Part shown: piece after piece, positions 32,308 to 40,567 of the stretch
Layout: each line of letters begins with the position of its first letter
How positions within the stretch are numbered: the first letter of the stretch is position 1
NCBI RefSeq assembly: GCF_002217355.1
Contig: NZ_MUHA01000021.1
Span: forward strand, 62,001-126,000
Direction: 5' to 3'
Source: Flavobacterium oncorhynchi
Lineage (GTDB): Bacteria; Bacteroidota; Bacteroidia; Flavobacteriales; Flavobacteriaceae
DNA: 64,000 nucleotides
Position numbers and translations under genes: made by a program
Notes under the pieces: model-generated
Databases searched by the model: none
The model's input: the letters and a program-made list of their open reading frames with translations, nothing else
What the model was told of the DNA's origin: nothing

Positions 32308-32340
32308 TTTGGTCAAAAATAGAACTGTGGGTTAATTTTG
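32308..32340 (+). promoter_or_regulatory. nrdBA promoter
   Basis: TTTG (32308-32311) and TAATTTTG (32333-32340), separated by 21 bases, match the Bacteroidota -33/-7 consensus exactly. The predicted start near 32346 leaves a leader of about 75 bases. Confidence 0.65.
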
Positions 32341-32421
32341 TAAGTATAAAAAATAAAGTAATTACCACTTCAGACTTTCGTTTTTTATCTTTTTTTAGTC
32401 ACCACTTAAATAGTATATATT

Positions 32422-33396
32422 ATGTCTATATTTGATAAAAGAGTCAATTATAAGCCTTTTGAATATCCAGAGGTTTTACAATTTACCGAAGCTATAAATA
32501 AAGCGTATTGGGTTCATACAGAAGTTGATTTTACTGCTGATACTCAAGACTTTCATGCGCATTTAACATCAGCAGAAAAAACTGCAGTAAAAAATAGTTT
32601 ATTGGCTATTGCTCAAATTGAGGTAGCCGTAAAAAGCTTTTGGGGAAATATTTATGAGCACTTTCCAAAACCTGAATTCAATGGTTTAGGCAGTACTTTT
32701 GCAGAGTGCGAGTTCAGACATTCAGAGGCATATTCCCGCTTGCTTGAAGTGTTAGGATACAATGATGAATTTGAGAAACTTTTAGACGTTCCAGTTATTC
32801 GCCGACGTTTAGAATATTTGTCAGATGTTCTTAAAGATACTCGTTCGCAGGACAACAGAAAATATATGGTTTCGCTGATTTTATTCAGTATTCTAATCGA
32901 GAACGTTTCACTTTTCAGTCAGTTTGCAATTTTGCTTTCATTTACACGATTTAAAGGTTACATGAAAAATGTGAGCAATATTATAGCGTGGACTTCAATC
33001 GATGAGCAAATTCATGCTAACGGCGGAATTTACATCATCAATAAAATCAGAGAAGAGTTTCCTGATTATTTTGACGAAGCAACTTTAACTCTTGTTAGAG
33101 AAACAGTAAAAGATTCAATTGCAGTTGAAGCAGATATTTTAGATTGGATCTTTGAAGAAGGGGAGATTGAGAGCATCAAAAAAGGCGATTTAGTCAACTT
33201 CATGAAGTTTAGAATTGATGAAAGTTTAAAACAAATTAATATTCCGACCATATTTGATGTAAAAGTTGAAGATTACAAAGCTTTGGCTTGGTTTGAAGAA
33301 GAAGTTTTTGCTAACAGTTTGGATGATTTTTTTGCTAAACGTCCTGTAGAATATACAAAACACGACAAAAGTATAACAGCAAACGATCTTTTCTAA
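32422..33396 (+). CDS. nrdB: class I ribonucleotide reductase, beta subunit
   Basis: A 324-residue radical-generating subunit. Diiron ligands are visible: probably Glu67 (where E. coli has Asp84), Glu97 and His100 in ECEFRHSEAY, Glu160 in LIENVSLF, and Glu195/His198 in DEQIHA. Tyr104, four residues after His100, is at the place of the radical Tyr122 of E. coli, so a tyrosyl radical is expected. It makes dNDPs aerobically with the alpha subunit encoded 14 bases downstream. It lacks the N-terminal ATP-cone found on NrdB of some Flavobacteriia. DnaA-like boxes upstream suggest coupling to replication initiation. Confidence 0.95.
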   Translation: MSIFDKRVNYKPFEYPEVLQFTEAINKAYWVHTEVDFTADTQDFHAHLTSAEKTAVKNSLLAIAQIEVAVKSFWGNIYEHFPKPEFNGLGSTFAECEFRHSEAYSRLLEVLGYNDEFEKLLDVPVIRRRLEYLSDVLKDTRSQDNRKYMVSLILFSILIENVSLFSQFAILLSFTRFKGYMKNVSNIIAWTSIDEQIHANGGIYIINKIREEFPDYFDEATLTLVRETVKDSIAVEADILDWIFEEGEIESIKKGDLVNFMKFRIDESLKQINIPTIFDVKVEDYKALAWFEEEVFANSLDDFFAKRPVEYTKHDKSITANDLF

Positions 33397-33410
33397 AAGC
33401 AAAAATACAT

Positions 33411-35108
33411 ATGAATACAATAGACATAAATGAAGCAAATGATCTTCCGCAAAATGAAAATGGATCTAAAATGTGGTGGAAGAACTCAGAGAGTGAACAA
33501 ATTTTAAATCGTGGTTATCTTTTAAAAGGAGAAACTGTTGAAGGCGCAATTGACAGAATATGTACTGCAGCGGCTAGAAGACTTTATAAACCTGAGTTAA
33601 AAGAATCTTTTGTTGAAATGATCGAACGCGGCTGGATGAGTATTAGTTCGCCGGTTTGGGCAAATATGGGAACCGAAAGAGGACTTCCAATTTCTTGTTT
33701 TAATGTACACGTTCCAGATAAAATTGAAGGAATTACGCATAAACTGGGCGAAGTGATTATGCAAACCAAAATTGGAGGAGGAACTTCTGGTTATTTTGGT
33801 GAACTGCGTGAGCGCGGAAGTGCCGTAACTGATAACGGGAAAAGCAGCGGGGCAGTAAGTTTCATGAAGCTTTTTGATACCGCAATGGATACGATTTCGC
33901 AAGGCGGAGTTCGTCGTGGCGCATTTGCTGCATATTTAGATATTGATCACCCTGATATTGAGGAATTCTTGAAAATTAAAAGCATCGGAAATCCTATTCA
34001 GAATTTGTTTACCGGAATTTGTGTTCCTGATTATTGGATGCAGGAAATGATTGACGGTGACAGTGATAAGAGACAAATCTGGGCAAAAGTTTTAGAAAGC
34101 CGCCAGCAAAAAGGACTGCCGTATATTTTCTTTAGTGATAATGTAAATAAAAGTAAACCACAGGTTTATAAAGACAAGAATCTTAGAATTAACGCTAGTA
34201 ATTTATGCAGCGAAATTATGCTTCCGTCAACAAGTGATGAATCATTTATTTGTTGTTTATCCTCAATGAATTTGGAGCTTTATGAAGAATGGAAAGATAC
34301 TGAAGCTGTAAAACTGGCTATATTTTTCTTAGATGCTGTTTTGCAAGAATTCATCGAAAAAACAGAAGGGAATTATTATCTTTCTGCGGCAAATAAATTT
34401 GCAAAAAGACATCGTGCACTTGGGCTTGGTGTTTTAGGGTGGCATTCGTATTTGCAGAAAAATATGATTCCGTTTGAAGGAATGGAAGCTAAAATGAAAA
34501 CGACAGAAATTTTCAAACATATAAGCGATAAAGCAGATAAAGCAACGCAGGAATTGGCTAGAATTTATGGCGAACCAGAATTGTTGAAAGGTTACGGAAA
34601 ACGTAATACAACAACAATGGCAATTGCTCCTACAACATCATCATCAGCGATTTTAGGACAGACTTCTCCAGGAATTGAACCTTTTAGCAGTAATTATTAT
34701 AAAGCAGGTTTAAGTAAAGGTAATTTTATGCGTAAAAATAAATATCTGAAAAGGCTGCTTGAAGAAAAAGGTTTAGATAATGAAGAAGTTTGGAGAGAAA
34801 TTATGCTAAATGGCGGAAGTGTTCAGCATATGACACAGCTTTCTCAAGCTGAAAAAGATGTTTTTAAAACGTTTAAAGAAATCAGTCAGCTTGAAATTGT
34901 ACAGCAGGCAGCAATTCGTCAGAAATTTGTAGATCAAGGACAAAGCTTGAATCTTAATATTCCGGCAGAACTTCCAATTAAAGAAGTAAACCGTTTAATG
35001 ATAGAAGCGTGGCAGTTGGGAGTAAAGAGTTTGTACTACCAAAGAAGCCAAAGTGTTTCTAAAGAATTAGTAACAAGTTTAGTTAGCTGCAGCAGCTGCG
35101 AATCATAA
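33411..35108 (+). CDS. nrdA: class I ribonucleotide reductase, short alpha subunit
   Basis: At 565 residues this is about 200 shorter than E. coli NrdA because the N-terminal ATP-cone is absent. Catalytic residues are intact: Cys96 in ISCFNVH, the N-x-C-x-E set Asn264/Cys266/Glu268 in SNLCSEIM, the second redox Cys in FICCLSSMNL, the radical-transfer Tyr pair in SLYYQRSQS and a C-terminal CSSCES redox pair. It reduces ribonucleoside diphosphates together with NrdB. Neither subunit has an ATP-cone, so dATP overall-activity inhibition is probably lost. An intrinsic terminator follows. Short alpha subunits of this type form a distinct subclass in the phylum. Confidence 0.93.
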   Translation: MNTIDINEANDLPQNENGSKMWWKNSESEQILNRGYLLKGETVEGAIDRICTAAARRLYKPELKESFVEMIERGWMSISSPVWANMGTERGLPISCFNVHVPDKIEGITHKLGEVIMQTKIGGGTSGYFGELRERGSAVTDNGKSSGAVSFMKLFDTAMDTISQGGVRRGAFAAYLDIDHPDIEEFLKIKSIGNPIQNLFTGICVPDYWMQEMIDGDSDKRQIWAKVLESRQQKGLPYIFFSDNVNKSKPQVYKDKNLRINASNLCSEIMLPSTSDESFICCLSSMNLELYEEWKDTEAVKLAIFFLDAVLQEFIEKTEGNYYLSAANKFAKRHRALGLGVLGWHSYLQKNMIPFEGMEAKMKTTEIFKHISDKADKATQELARIYGEPELLKGYGKRNTTTMAIAPTTSSSAILGQTSPGIEPFSSNYYKAGLSKGNFMRKNKYLKRLLEEKGLDNEEVWREIMLNGGSVQHMTQLSQAEKDVFKTFKEISQLEIVQQAAIRQKFVDQGQSLNLNIPAELPIKEVNRLMIEAWQLGVKSLYYQRSQSVSKELVTSLVSCSSCES

Positions 35109-35116
35109 AGAGCAAA

Positions 35117-35152
35117 GTGGCTGTCCTTACTTTTCGGACAGCCTCTTTTTAT
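35117..35152 (+). terminator. nrdBA terminator
   Basis: Stem GGCTGTCC (35119-35126) / GGACAGCC (35136-35143) followed by TCTTTTTATTT. Confidence 0.85.
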
Positions 35153-35169
35153 TTAAAGTCGTCGAAAGG

Positions 35170-35270
35170 TTTCACGCAGATTTTACAGATTTAAGCAGAT
35201 TTTTAAGCAAAAGTATTTGCATACTGTTTGTCATGTCGACTAAGGAGACATCTCCAAAAGTAACTTCGCA
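35170..35270. repeat. partial copies of both dispersed repeat families (B6 and A5)
   Basis: TTTCACGCAGATTTTACAGA and AAGCAGATTTTTAAG (35170-35205) match one arm of the GCAGATTT family. TTTGTCATGTCGACTAAGGA (35227-35246) is a degenerate left end of the GTCATTTCGA family. Both appear to be decayed remnants between nrdA and the desaturase gene. Confidence 0.5.
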
Positions 35271-35345
35271 ATTATTATTTTTCAATTAAATTCATGCAAA
35301 AAACAAGAAGAAGTAGTAATAATATTCTAATAAAAATTACTCTTT

Positions 35346-36200
35346 CTATTTTAGTTTATAAAAAGTAAAAGACTTATCAAATAAAATACCTCTTAAAGTC
35401 TTTATCGGATTAGAATTTTTCTCACGTTTGAATAAACCAATTGTTAAGGTAAGCCATGAAAGATTAGGATGTTCGTGATGTACATCGTGGTTTCCAATAC
35501 CGAATCCTAAAGGAAACCAGTAGGTGTTTGTCTTATGTTCTAAAGAAGTGCCCATGTGTTCACACCAACTTCGTACTGCCGAAATAATATTCAAAACAAA
35601 AAGGGTAAGCAATACAAAATAGATTGGAGGTTGTACGATTAGAAAAAAAATAACACTGATACATATCGAAAATATAAAATACAGTTTGTTGATTTTTAAT
35701 ACGTTGTTGATTTTTTTTGAATTCTCTCTTTTGTTAAAATCAAGGATTTGATAAAACGTATATAAGGCCGGAATTGATTCCAGTAATATATAAAGGTATC
35801 TGTATTTTTGATATATTATTTTTGACGTCGGTGATGCAAGCGGATCTAAATCAGTGTTAGTATATCCATGATGAATTAAGTGATATTTTCTATAATGTTC
35901 TCCATAAAAAGGCAAAAGGACCAAAGCAGAACTTATATTTAAAATCAAACGATCAAATTTGGTTTTGGTTATTGCTTTATGAGACCCATCATGAACTGTA
36001 ATTATTAAAAAAGAGTGTACAAGAAGACCTGCTGGTAAAAACGCCCAATAAAATCCTGTTTCATATAAATGCATGCAATAACCAATTAAATAGAGCAAAA
36101 TAAAAGCAAATAAAAAAGTGATTAAAGGTATTAGCAAAGGATTTTTTCGCATTTTTTTTTCGATAGAAATCTCTTCTATCAATTGTACATGATTTTTCAT
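35346..36200 (-). CDS. membrane fatty-acid desaturase family protein
   Basis: I start at ATG 36200 rather than the in-frame TTG at 36209, giving 284 residues. It is an integral membrane diiron enzyme with the three histidine boxes of the family: HDGSH (with following K), HLIHHG and HDVHHEHP. Hydrophobic segments cluster as PLLIPLITFLFAFILLYL, FYWAFLPAGLLVHSFLI, LYFIFSICISVIFFLIV and PIYFVLLTLFVL. Members desaturate acyl lipids or hydroxylate carotenoid-like substrates using O2. It is a single gene flanked by nrdA's terminator and a Crp-family gene. The substrate cannot be inferred; cold-adaptive lipid desaturation is the usual role. Confidence 0.82.
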   Translation of the reverse strand: MKNHVQLIEEISIEKKMRKNPLLIPLITFLFAFILLYLIGYCMHLYETGFYWAFLPAGLLVHSFLIITVHDGSHKAITKTKFDRLILNISSALVLLPFYGEHYRKYHLIHHGYTNTDLDPLASPTSKIIYQKYRYLYILLESIPALYTFYQILDFNKRENSKKINNVLKINKLYFIFSICISVIFFLIVQPPIYFVLLTLFVLNIISAVRSWCEHMGTSLEHKTNTYWFPLGFGIGNHDVHHEHPNLSWLTLTIGLFKREKNSNPIKTLRGILFDKSFTFYKLK

Positions 36201-36263
36201 TTTGTTCAAGTAAGATTGTCAAAGTTCTATTAGCTTAATAGTTTATAAGATTAAGCACAAGTA

Positions 36264-36290
36264 CAAACTTAAATGTCTATTTGTGTCAAA
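36264..36290 (-). promoter_or_regulatory. promoter of the desaturase gene
   Basis: On the - strand TAAGTTTG (36271-36264) fits the -7 consensus, with a TTTG (36290-36287) upstream at a shorter than usual 15-base spacing. The rest of 36201-36498 is AT-rich and shows nothing else I can recognise. Confidence 0.45.
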
Positions 36291-36498
36291 GTGGTTGCTA
36301 TAAGTTTTAAAAATATAGAGATAAGACATATTTACTCTTTTTTTTTTGGAGTAAATAAAGCGGCTTAAAAAGTAAATTTAATCTTTGGTTTGTTATTGCA
36401 GCTGCGCTAAACTAGAGAAAAGGAATTTTGTAAATAACTTATACTTAGAGGATTTTTTATTAAATAAATTTGAAACCTAGAATTTGATATTAGAAAAA

Positions 36499-37074
36499 TT
36501 ATGAAATTTTAGACTTCAATCTGCTTAAAGTTTCCTGTGAAATATTGATATACGATGCCACAATTTTGTTTGGAAGCCTTTTTACAATAGTTGGATTAAT
36601 TTTTAAAAGCTGATTGTATCTTTCCAAAGCATCCATAGTGGTAAACGACATTAATCGATTGGCATTATTTACATACGCTTTCTCTAAATAATTGCTGTAA
36701 AATTCCCGCCATTGCGGAATGATTTTCATCAAATGATTGAAATCTTCATGTGTAATTGCAAGTAATTCAGATTTTTCGATTACCTGAATATTTTCTACGG
36801 CAGGCATTTTAGTTATAAAACTAACTAAAGCTGTGGCAAATTGATTTTCGAAAGCAATATATCGAGTGGCGTCTTTTCCTTCTTCATTAATAAAAAAGAT
36901 TCGGACACAGCCTTTACCAACAAAAAAGGTCTGCTGACTAGTTTGTCCTTGCTCTAGCAGTATCTCATTTTTGTTTTTCTTTAAAGGCTTAAAATAGGAG
37001 GATATCGTTTTTAAATCTTCATCAGAAATAGCAATGCTTTTTCTAATATAATTGCCAAGCTGTTCGTATATCAT
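36499..37074 (-). CDS. Crp/Fnr-family transcriptional regulator
   Basis: A 191-residue protein with a cyclic-nucleotide-binding-like beta-roll (KNEILLEQGQTSQQTFFVGKG, reading as a cNMP fold; RYIAFENQFATALVSF) and a C-terminal winged helix with NISQETLSRLKSKI. The recognition helix keeps the E-x-x-S-R pattern of FNR. The usual cAMP-contact Arg-Ser pair is not present, so the ligand is unclear. Its ATG lies one base past the ribB stop, so the two genes are co-transcribed and probably translationally coupled. The targets are unknown. Confidence 0.85.
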   Translation of the reverse strand: MIYEQLGNYIRKSIAISDEDLKTISSYFKPLKKNKNEILLEQGQTSQQTFFVGKGCVRIFFINEEGKDATRYIAFENQFATALVSFITKMPAVENIQVIEKSELLAITHEDFNHLMKIIPQWREFYSNYLEKAYVNNANRLMSFTTMDALERYNQLLKINPTIVKRLPNKIVASYINISQETLSRLKSKIS

Positions 37075-37075
37075 T

Positions 37076-37738
37076 TTAGTTGTAATCTCGCACGAATTTA
37101 CGGTAATAGATAATATCTTCTATCGATAGAACTACTAAATCATGCTGTTGTGCAAAGCTAACGATTTTGTCAAGTTTTGCCATGCTGCCGTCTTCATTCA
37201 TTAATTCACATAAAACAGCTTCAGGTTTTAAATTGGCTAATTTCATTAAATCGACACTTCCCTCAGTGTGGCCATTTCGTTCTAGAACTCCATTATCTTT
37301 GGAACGAAGTGGAAATATATGACCTGGTCTAGCTAAGTCTTCGGGTTTTGCGTTTTGCGCAACAGCCGCTTTAATTGTTGTAATTCTATCAGCAGCAGAA
37401 ACTCCTGTTGTGACACCGATTTTTGCTTCAATTGTAATGGTAAAAGGCGTTTGAAAACTGCTGGTGTTTTCTTTTACCATGTAAGGAAGATCTAATTGAT
37501 CTGCTTTTTCATTCGGAAGGCAAAGACAAACAATTCCGCTGCATTCGCGAATCATAAGCGCCATGTCTTTTACTGTAATATGTTCGGCTGAAAAAATTAA
37601 ATCGCCTTCATTTTCTCGATTTTCATCATCGGTTACAATAATTCCTTTTCCGCTTTTAAGCTGTTCTAAAGCATTTTCTACACGTTCTTTGCTTGTCATT
37701 CCAAATTGCACTAACGGACTTAATTCTGTACTAATCAT
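37076..37738 (-). CDS. ribB: 3,4-dihydroxy-2-butanone 4-phosphate synthase
   Basis: A 220-residue single-domain RibB converting ribulose 5-phosphate to the four-carbon precursor of riboflavin plus formate. Signature stretches are present: [20 protein letters not shown] with the acidic metal/substrate loop, [34 protein letters not shown] and [13 protein letters not shown]. No GTP cyclohydrolase II (RibA) domain is fused; many Bacteroidota have a bifunctional RibBA, so this may be an extra copy. No FMN riboswitch fits the roughly 110-base leader. The next gene is a Crp-family regulator starting one base after the ribB stop. Confidence 0.95.
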   Translation of the reverse strand: MISTELSPLVQFGMTSKERVENALEQLKSGKGIIVTDDENRENEGDLIFSAEHITVKDMALMIRECSGIVCLCLPNEKADQLDLPYMVKENTSSFQTPFTITIEAKIGVTTGVSAADRITTIKAAVAQNAKPEDLARPGHIFPLRSKDNGVLERNGHTEGSVDLMKLANLKPEAVLCELMNEDGSMAKLDKIVSFAQQHDLVVLSIEDIIYYRKFVRDYN

Positions 37739-37848
37739 TTTACTGTATTTTGAAATTGTTTTAGAAATAATTGAATCAGCAAATCTAAAGTTGTTTGTAA
37801 TGTAAAAGTTTGATATAAGTCAATAAATTCAAAGGATATAAAATAGAA

Positions 37849-37881
37849 AATCTCCAGAATCAGGCAGCGATTCTGGAGATT
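37849..37881 (-). terminator. terminator of the siderophore-receptor gene
   Basis: A 13-bp perfect stem AATCTCCAGAATC / GATTCTGGAGATT with a 7-base loop, 28 bases after the receptor stop on the - strand. A T-rich tract follows. It isolates the receptor from ribB. Confidence 0.8.
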
Positions 37882-37908
37882 TCACAACTAACTAATTCAC
37901 AACTAATT

Positions 37909-40260
37909 TTAAAATTTAATAGCCAAAGAAGCTTTAATGGTTCTAGGTGACTGCGGATTGAAGTAATCTCCCCAGTACACTTCGTCAGTAAGATTATCAG
38001 CTTTAATAGCAAAGCGATATCTGGCTTTTTCGTAGAATACAGAAGCGTTTAAAAGATGTACGCTTGAAATTGTTACATCATTTGATGAACTTAAAAAACT
38101 ATTATCTCTGTAATTCCCGCCGAAACCAATTCCAAGACCTTTTGTTTTTCCTTGTTTTGCCGTATAACTTATCCAGTAATTAATGGTGTTTTTTGGAGTA
38201 TAAGCAACATGTTTTCCTGCATCAGTTCCGTTCAAAAAAGTGGCATCAAGATTTGCATATCCTAGCATAATATCTAATCCAGCAATTGGACTGGCAAATA
38301 ATTCTAGTTCAAAACCTTTATTTGCCTGAGTTCCGTCTTGTAAGCTAAACAGCTGATTGTTTGGATCCATTCGCAGTTTATTATCAACTTTAATATCAAA
38401 ATAGCTGGCCATCAAGGTTAAGCGATTCTGAAATAAACTCGATTTAATACCCAGTTCCCATTGTGTTGCTTTTTCGGGATCAGCTTTTTGCATAACGCCA
38501 TTTCCATTTCCGTCATCTTTCAAGAAACTGTTGATGTTTTTATTTCCGCCCAGATAATTTCCAAATACCGATAATTGATCAGGAAGAATTTTGTAAACTA
38601 GTCCAAATTTTGGTGTCCATGCACCTTGATTGTATGAAGCATCTGGATTTTTAGCATTTGGAACTGTTGCGCTGGGAGATACTTCTTTAGAATATTCATA
38701 ACGAAGACTTGTCATTAAGTGCAGCTGTGGCAGAATGTCTAACACGTTTGAAAAATAAGCACTGTAACGATCGTTTACATATCCGCCAGTCCAGAATGTG
38801 CTGGCTTCGATAGCCTTGTCAAAATCTTGTTTAGAAAGATAAGGTGCAATTGCAGTATATTGAAAGGCGTCATAAGCTGATGAACCTCCTACATAAAGTT
38901 CGTCATCTCTTAAATAATCAACACCAACCAATAAACGGTTACGCATTTTTCCAATTTTAAAATCACCATTTACATATTGCTGAATAGTTGTAAAATCGAT
39001 ATCATAACGTGCCGTTCCAACAGAACGCTGCACAGTTTGTCCTGTCACACCGGCACTGATATAATTTGGATTGTATAAACTATAAGAATGTCCATATGAA
39101 GTGGTTGAAGTCCATTGATCATTTAGTTTATAAATGGCATCAACAGAAAATATAGAAGAGGCTTTTTCATATATAATTTCATTTGTCGTAAAAGACAAAT
39201 CATGAATAGGGTTCAGCTCATTTACATTTGTTATGCCTCCTGCACTTAAGAATGGTCTTTGAGTTCCTTGAATTTTGTAGATGTCAGCTTCTAAGACAAT
39301 TTTTAGTTTTTCACTCGCATTATATGTAAATGCTGGAGCTACAAAATAACTTTCGGCCCAGCCGTAATCCTGAAAACTTTTTTCCTTTCTATAGGCTGCA
39401 TTTACACGACCTAGAAAAGCTCCGTCATCACTTAGCGGCGTATTAATGTCGGCAGTTAAGCGATTGTAACCGTAACTTCCGGTAATGTAATTAATGTTTC
39501 CGCCAAAAGTTTCATACGGTTTTTTGGTAATACGATTGATAACTCCGCCGTAATTAGCACGTCCATGACCTCCAAACAAAGTTCCTGAAGGACCTTTAAT
39601 CACTTCAATGTTTTCGATATTTGCCATATCATTTTCGGTCCAGTTTCCAAGCATTTTTCCATCTCTAAAAAATGCCTGTTCATCAAACCCTCTTAAATAA
39701 GAACCTGATCTTACTCCAGGTTCTGAACCGCCAGAAACTACTCCGGCTGCGCTTCTTAAAGCATCATCAAAATTGGTTAAAACCTGCTGTTCGATTATTT
39801 TTGAATTTATAACTGAATACACTTGTGGGTTTTCGAGATTTTTTAGAGGCATTCGGGCTACATAAACACTTTCTTTAGAAGACAGCTTTTTTCGATTATT
39901 TGTTACAATAACTTCTTGTAATTCTTTATTGGATACCTTTAATTGCAAGCTTAGTGCAGTTGTATTGTTTTCTGTTACTGAAACTTCATCTTGTAAGGTT
40001 TCATATCCAGTAAGTGAAACTTGGATAGTGTATGTACCTTGTTTTACTTTATTAAATTCAAAAGTTCCATCTTCATTAGTTATAGTTCCAAATCGGGTGT
40101 TTTTTAAAATAACGTTTACAAATGAAGCGGGATCACCATCAGATGTGGTAATAGTCCCTTTAATTTTTCCATTGTTCTGCTGTGCTTGTGCAATCAGTAC
40201 AGAAAAAAATAAGCATACTGAAAATGCGAATTTGGTAATTCTTAGATTGTTAATATTCAT
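37909..40260 (-). CDS. TonB-dependent siderophore receptor (FhuE/FecA-like)
   Basis: A 783-residue outer-membrane receptor: signal peptide (IAQAQQ), CarboxypepD_reg-like domain (GKIKGTITTSDGDPASFVNV, up to about residue 115), plug (VIEQQVLTNFDDALRSAAGV, YLRGFDEQAFFRDGK, IEVIKGPSGTLFGG) and a C-terminal barrel ending RTIKASLAIKF. The AAGVVSGGSEPGVRSGSYLRG stretch, of the type AAGV...RG, is the siderophore-receptor subfamily plug. It imports a ferric siderophore. The promoter has a perfect TACATTTG -7 box followed by a perfect 7-1-7 palindrome (40290-40306), pointing to iron repression. Confidence 0.92.
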   Translation of the reverse strand: MNINNLRITKFAFSVCLFFSVLIAQAQQNNGKIKGTITTSDGDPASFVNVILKNTRFGTITNEDGTFEFNKVKQGTYTIQVSLTGYETLQDEVSVTENNTTALSLQLKVSNKELQEVIVTNNRKKLSSKESVYVARMPLKNLENPQVYSVINSKIIEQQVLTNFDDALRSAAGVVSGGSEPGVRSGSYLRGFDEQAFFRDGKMLGNWTENDMANIENIEVIKGPSGTLFGGHGRANYGGVINRITKKPYETFGGNINYITGSYGYNRLTADINTPLSDDGAFLGRVNAAYRKEKSFQDYGWAESYFVAPAFTYNASEKLKIVLEADIYKIQGTQRPFLSAGGITNVNELNPIHDLSFTTNEIIYEKASSIFSVDAIYKLNDQWTSTTSYGHSYSLYNPNYISAGVTGQTVQRSVGTARYDIDFTTIQQYVNGDFKIGKMRNRLLVGVDYLRDDELYVGGSSAYDAFQYTAIAPYLSKQDFDKAIEASTFWTGGYVNDRYSAYFSNVLDILPQLHLMTSLRYEYSKEVSPSATVPNAKNPDASYNQGAWTPKFGLVYKILPDQLSVFGNYLGGNKNINSFLKDDGNGNGVMQKADPEKATQWELGIKSSLFQNRLTLMASYFDIKVDNKLRMDPNNQLFSLQDGTQANKGFELELFASPIAGLDIMLGYANLDATFLNGTDAGKHVAYTPKNTINYWISYTAKQGKTKGLGIGFGGNYRDNSFLSSSNDVTISSVHLLNASVFYEKARYRFAIKADNLTDEVYWGDYFNPQSPRTIKASLAIKF

Positions 40261-40289
40261 GGTTTATAATGGTTTGATTTTAATTAAAA

Positions 40290-40322
40290 TTATTTAGACT
40301 AAATAAAAACAGTGCAAATGTA
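40290..40322 (-). promoter_or_regulatory. promoter and perfect 7-1-7 palindrome (Fur-type operator)
   Basis: On the - strand TACATTTG (40322-40315) is the -7 box. Eight bases on lies TTATTTAGACTAAATAA (40290-40306 on +), a perfect palindrome with one central base. The geometry equals that of Fur-family boxes and recurs at 31748-31762 and, less exactly, 25972-25988. A CCTAATG motif lies upstream at 40341-40347. Confidence 0.7.
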
Positions 40323-40567
40323 AAAATTAAAATAAATCATCCTAATGTTTTTTTTGATTAAATGCAGAATATGATTAATGAGTTTTAAATCTGTATATTA
40401 CGTTGTAGAAAGGGTGTAATAGTTCTATTACAATTTGTGTACTTTAATGTAATAATTGATAAAAAATTCAGCTTTGATTTTCTTTGTGATATTTTTATTT
40501 AATTATCATAAAATCTTAATTTAGCACCTAGAAATTATAATCCAAAACCACTAAAAATCAGTAATAA
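40323..40567. other. AT-rich divergent intergenic region
   Basis: Upstream space of the siderophore receptor and the antiporter. Apart from the receptor promoter and operator I see no RNA structure or ORF. A weak TTAATTTAG near 40519 may serve the antiporter. Confidence 0.4.

Noticed and set aside
37739-37848. FMN riboswitch before ribB
   Set aside because: The leader is only about 110 bases and lacks the FMN-aptamer conserved blocks.
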